Source: Adineta steineri (lineage: Eukaryota; Rotifera; Eurotatoria; Adinetida; Adinetidae). Taken from it: 64,000 nucleotides of DNA. A model generated the notes under the pieces. The model was not told where the DNA came from, did not search any database, and was given only the letters and a program-made list of their open reading frames with translations. Location of the stretch: NCBI GenBank assembly GCA_905250115.1, contig CAJNOI010000181.1, positions 25,984 to 89,983 of the forward strand, written 5' to 3'. Shown piece after piece: positions 60,783 to 64,000 of the stretch (position 1 is the stretch's first letter; every line of letters begins with the position of its first letter). The translations under genes and the position numbers were made by a program.

Positions 60783-62194
60783 ATGGGGATATATTATAGT
60801 GTAATATCATTATTTTCCTCACCAACAGAAACTGATAATAGAAATGTTCAAACAAATTCCAAATATAAGAAACGTCGACGTCGACGTCAGAAACAACAAC
60901 ATTTATTAAATCAATTTTATTTAGGATCAAAACATTTTCTAGTTAATACACAACCAAATACATGTCTTTTCAATGAATATTATTATTCAAATTCAAGGAA
61001 AGATTCATTAAATCCTATACATCTACATATTTCATTACCAGAAACGAATCATTCAACGATAACACATCCTATTCAATGTACAATAGCAATACGAAGAGAT
61101 TCATTGAAATTAATTCATTGTCATGATGATTATTGTTCAATTGATTTTACATTCGATGCTGATTGTCCTGTACAAATATACAGTAAGGAAATTTCTCTTT
61201 TTAATATTTTATTTAATTCTATTTATTTTTCAAGTCTATTTTATGGCACATGAATTATATACAAATAATAATGGATCATTATCATATGTATGTTGTGAGA
61301 AAACAAATTATTCAAATACATTTAAACAATCTTATGCATTTATTCGATCTGCTGGTCATGGACAAATATTTTCATCAATACTAAATGACATTCGTTTTCC
61401 TCTATCAATATTACGTGAAAATCATCATAATTGTACAATGAAAAATCGTGTATATCCACTTGTGATCATTTGTCGAGAATTAAATAAGTAAGAAAAAACA
61501 TTTTTTTTTAGATAATTATTATTTTGTCTATTATAGAAATTCAACAACGACAACAACAACATCATTTCCAACATTTGATCAATTCCATATTGTATTAGCA
61601 ACAATAAAATTACTTCGATTAAATGATACAACATTACCCATAACACTTGATCGTGTATCTGTTGTTTTACTTAATCAAAAACATGTTTATAATGGTATAG
61701 TATTTAAATTATTTGAATTATATGGTATTGAAAATTATTCATCGAAATCTTCTAAAACTAATCAACAAAATAAATCTTTAATTCAAATTATTTCAACATC
61801 AAATCTTAATGAAAATGAACCATTTTTAAATTCTTCATCTAATTTGGATATATCATTAAATGAAAGTACATGTGTAATTTGTTTAACTGATATACGTAAT
61901 GTTTTATTACTTCCATGTCGACATATTTGTTTATGTAGTTCATGTGCTGAAAATCTAAAATTTCAATCAACTAATTGTCCTATATGTCGTATACCATTTC
62001 GTGCTTTATTACAGATGAATGCATTATATTGTCAAAAAAATTCTTATATTAACGAAAATAATGATGATGATGATTTAATATTTGAAAATATGTCACTTAT
62101 TGATGCACTTAATTTATCAACAATAAAACAAATTAATAAACAAACCATAACAACCAATGATATGAAGTATTTTTGTAGTGAACATTCAGTTTAA
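60783..62194 (+). CDS. MGRN1: Mahogunin/RNF157-type E3 ubiquitin ligase
   Basis: Three exons in phase (60783-61182, 61235-61487, 61537-62194) encode 436 residues. The N-terminus MGIYYSVIS offers an N-myristoylation glycine, as in the family. The middle (SLPETNHS, TIAIRRDSLKLIHC, IDFTFDADCPVQIYIYFMAH) is the conserved MGRN1 fold. The C3HC4 RING at residues ~345-385 reads CVICLTDIRNVLLLPCRHIC, LCSSCAENLKFQSTNCPICR and IPFRALLQMNAL. The family ubiquitinates targets such as TSG101 and GPCR-associated proteins at endosomes or the plasma membrane. The tail is Asn/Asp-rich and short; the PSAP motif of vertebrate MGRN1 is not seen. Stop TAA is at 62192-62194. Confidence 0.9.
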
Positions 62195-64000
62195 ATATCT
62201 GTGATATTTCCTATATAAAACATTATATAACTAAGGTAGATTTATTTTATTTTATTTTATTATTTTTTAGAAATTATATGTTGAACTGGTTTGTTTGTTT
62301 TTCCTCTTTTTTGTACAAATTATAAATCGATTTTAGTTTTATTAAAAATTAGAGAAATATTTTTATCAAAATAATGTTTATTTTTGTAAAACTAAATAAC
62401 AAAAAATTATTCTATTCATTTGTCATATGTGCATGAGTAAAAATCTTATGCAAATAAGTTCATGTTCATTAGAAACTTATTAGTTTTGTAGGATCGAGAA
62501 AAACAACAAATAGAGAAATAAGATTGAAGATTAATGTTATTGTAAAAATAAACGAGAGAGATTTCTTCAGGGATGTTTTGAGAGAATAGAAACGAGTTTA
62601 ATAATTATTTTGTCAAGAGTCTATTATGATAGGACGAATATGAAAAATAATCTGTTTTCTTTCCGTTTCCGCTACACCTGACTTTATTAAAAAAAAACGT
62701 TGTTATGTTCTTTTACTTTATATGTAGTTATGATGAGCTCCAATTTCGTCATCTGCTATTACTTGATTAATCAAAATAATTCTCCCATTTTTGTTATTAT
62801 AAGATCAAATGTATAAATCCGACAGTGGTGGTGGTGCCTGTTACTATTACTTAATAAATAGAATACAATATGCTACTGGTTGTGTGTATGTGTGTGTGTC
62901 TATAAAAAGTTATCGAATACTATCATCTAATCAATTTATTTTTTTCTGATATGTGTGTGTGTGTGTGTATACTCTTTGACATAGCGTTTATTTATTTAAT
63001 GATGATCTAGTGCAATCATCATTAGAGAATTTTAGTAATTTGATTTGTATTCACAGGTGAAAGAAGAGAAAATTAATAGTATAGAAATAGATCAAGGGAA
63101 ACTTTGCTAAAAAATATTTTATGATAACACACAACTGCTAGTTTTCTGTCTGGCAAAAAATACAAATGGAGTCGATCAAGCTTATTTTTCCTTGGTCTTC
63201 TACTATATATTCATTCTGTTTTTCTTTATGCTTCATCAATGACAGAAAATGCTGTGTAATAAATAGAAGAGAGAGAATACATTTTTTGAGATTGACTTTT
63301 TGTCCCGTCAACGTTAATGATCCCCATTTAATGACGACGAACAAGGACAACAAGCCACTTTGTAAAGTCCACAATCATTGTCACGATCAGCAATTAGTGT
63401 TGATGCGTTAGTTCTATACATTGACATAATGTTTGACATATTATTATTTTTTTTTGCCCCTCTCGCCTATTCGCTCAGGTAATATGTGCATAAGTCAACG
63501 AAAAAAAAATATTTATATGATGACGTAAATGACTCATCTTTTATATAATTACATTGTAATCATTTGTTGTTTTTTTTACAGAATGAGTAAATAATCAAAC
63601 ATTTGTATAAGGAGAAAGAGAGAATTCTTTTTTTCCTTCGTACTAGCATAGTTTTGTAAAATTATAATATTATTATTATTATTATACGAATAAGAGAATT
63701 AGTATGTCAACAGAAACTATATATTTAAAAAGAAAACGGAGGGGGAAAAAAAAGATATTCTATTTGCGTATATTATTATTGTGTACCTTTATATTCGTTT
63801 GCACAACAATATACCGTTTTGTCGCGTTTGCTTTTACTCCTTAGCTGTCTGGTTGAGATACGGCGCATATGTTATAGAGAAGAAAAAAAACGCATGGATA
63901 CTATTACGATATATATATATACATATAACGTATGTTCGTTGTTGTTTTATATATAGCTACAAAGACAACTGACATCTGATCGGATTTTTATGTTATCAAG
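62195..64000. other. No supported gene; GT repeats and possible 5' region of a gene beyond the window
   Basis: AT-rich sequence with GT dinucleotide runs at about 62878-62900 and 62950-62970. Open frames on both strands at 63138-63411 overlap each other and have no family resemblance, though base composition there is less AT-biased. A pyrimidine-rich tract ends in CAG|GTAATATG near 63476-63480, and TTTTTTACAG occurs at 63572-63581. These could be splice sites of a gene continuing to the right, but no coding exon is recognisable. Confidence 0.4.

Noticed and set aside
63138..63411. Overlapping open frames on both strands near the right end
   Set aside because: Neither has a recognisable domain; they overlap each other, and the less AT-biased composition alone does not support a gene.
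1..64000. Prokaryotic-type features (CRISPR arrays, operons, insertion sequences) and tRNA or rRNA genes
   Set aside because: None were seen. The introns and animal gene families show a eukaryotic nuclear sequence; no tRNA cloverleaf was recognised by eye, though a covariance-model scan would be needed to exclude one.

Overview
The window looks like bdelloid rotifer nuclear DNA (Adineta/Rotaria/Philodina type; the genus cannot be told from sequence alone). It is AT-rich and gene-dense. Most genes are split by short GT-AG introns of about 50-80 bp. It encodes clearly animal proteins (kindlin, AF10, mahogunin, IFT43, centrin-3, FBXO28, SLC25A42). It also carries a plant-like DYW-type pentatricopeptide-repeat (PPR) gene; to my knowledge such genes are known in bdelloids, where they are attributed to horizontal transfer. 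All gene identities below come from reading translations by eye, not from database searches.

Layout. 1-552 is the 3' end of a CFDP1/BCNT chromatin protein (+). 1293-5228 holds two tandem PPR-DYW copies (-): a broken one (1293-2390) and an intact nine-exon one (2889-5228) with a complete DYW deaminase signature. 5.2-7.0 kb is empty. 7.07-8.35 kb is a single-pass membrane protein (+), convergent with a Rab11-like GTPase (-, 8.58-9.41). 10.8-11.3 kb is a thymosin-beta-like repeat protein (-). 13.4-18.4 kb holds two tandem TRIM-like paralogues (+). The first lacks the RING and has a leucine-rich-repeat gene fragment inside one intron. 18.77-19.67 kb is a long foldback element with a second foldback nested in it.

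19.9-33 kb is a housekeeping block: IFT43 (-), centrin-3 (-), APC5 (+), a degenerate mitochondrial seryl-tRNA synthetase-like protein (-), FBXO28 (-) and SLC25A42 (-). 33.1-36.0 kb has two tandem intronless SLC35G/EamA transporters (+). 36.7-40.1 kb is kindlin (-), divergent from NTF2 (+). 42.05-54.10 kb is a very large NACHT-WD40 gene (-) of NWD type. It probably ends in a remote exon coding for a C-terminal prenylation box, which would leave an intact class A GPCR gene nested in a 2.7-kb intron. 56.75-57.19 kb is a small secreted/membrane protein (-). 58.4-60.6 kb is AF10/AF17 (-), head-to-head with an MGRN1/RNF157 E3 ligase (+, 60.8-62.2). The last 1.8 kb has no supported gene.

Shared themes. 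Several genes come in tandem pairs at different stages of divergence (PPR, TRIM-like, SLC35G). Short terminal-inverted-repeat elements sit in introns and intergenic gaps, including one family seen twice here. Many start codons follow a pyrimidine-rich AG acceptor by 0-30 nt with no visible upstream exon, as expected from spliced-leader trans-splicing.
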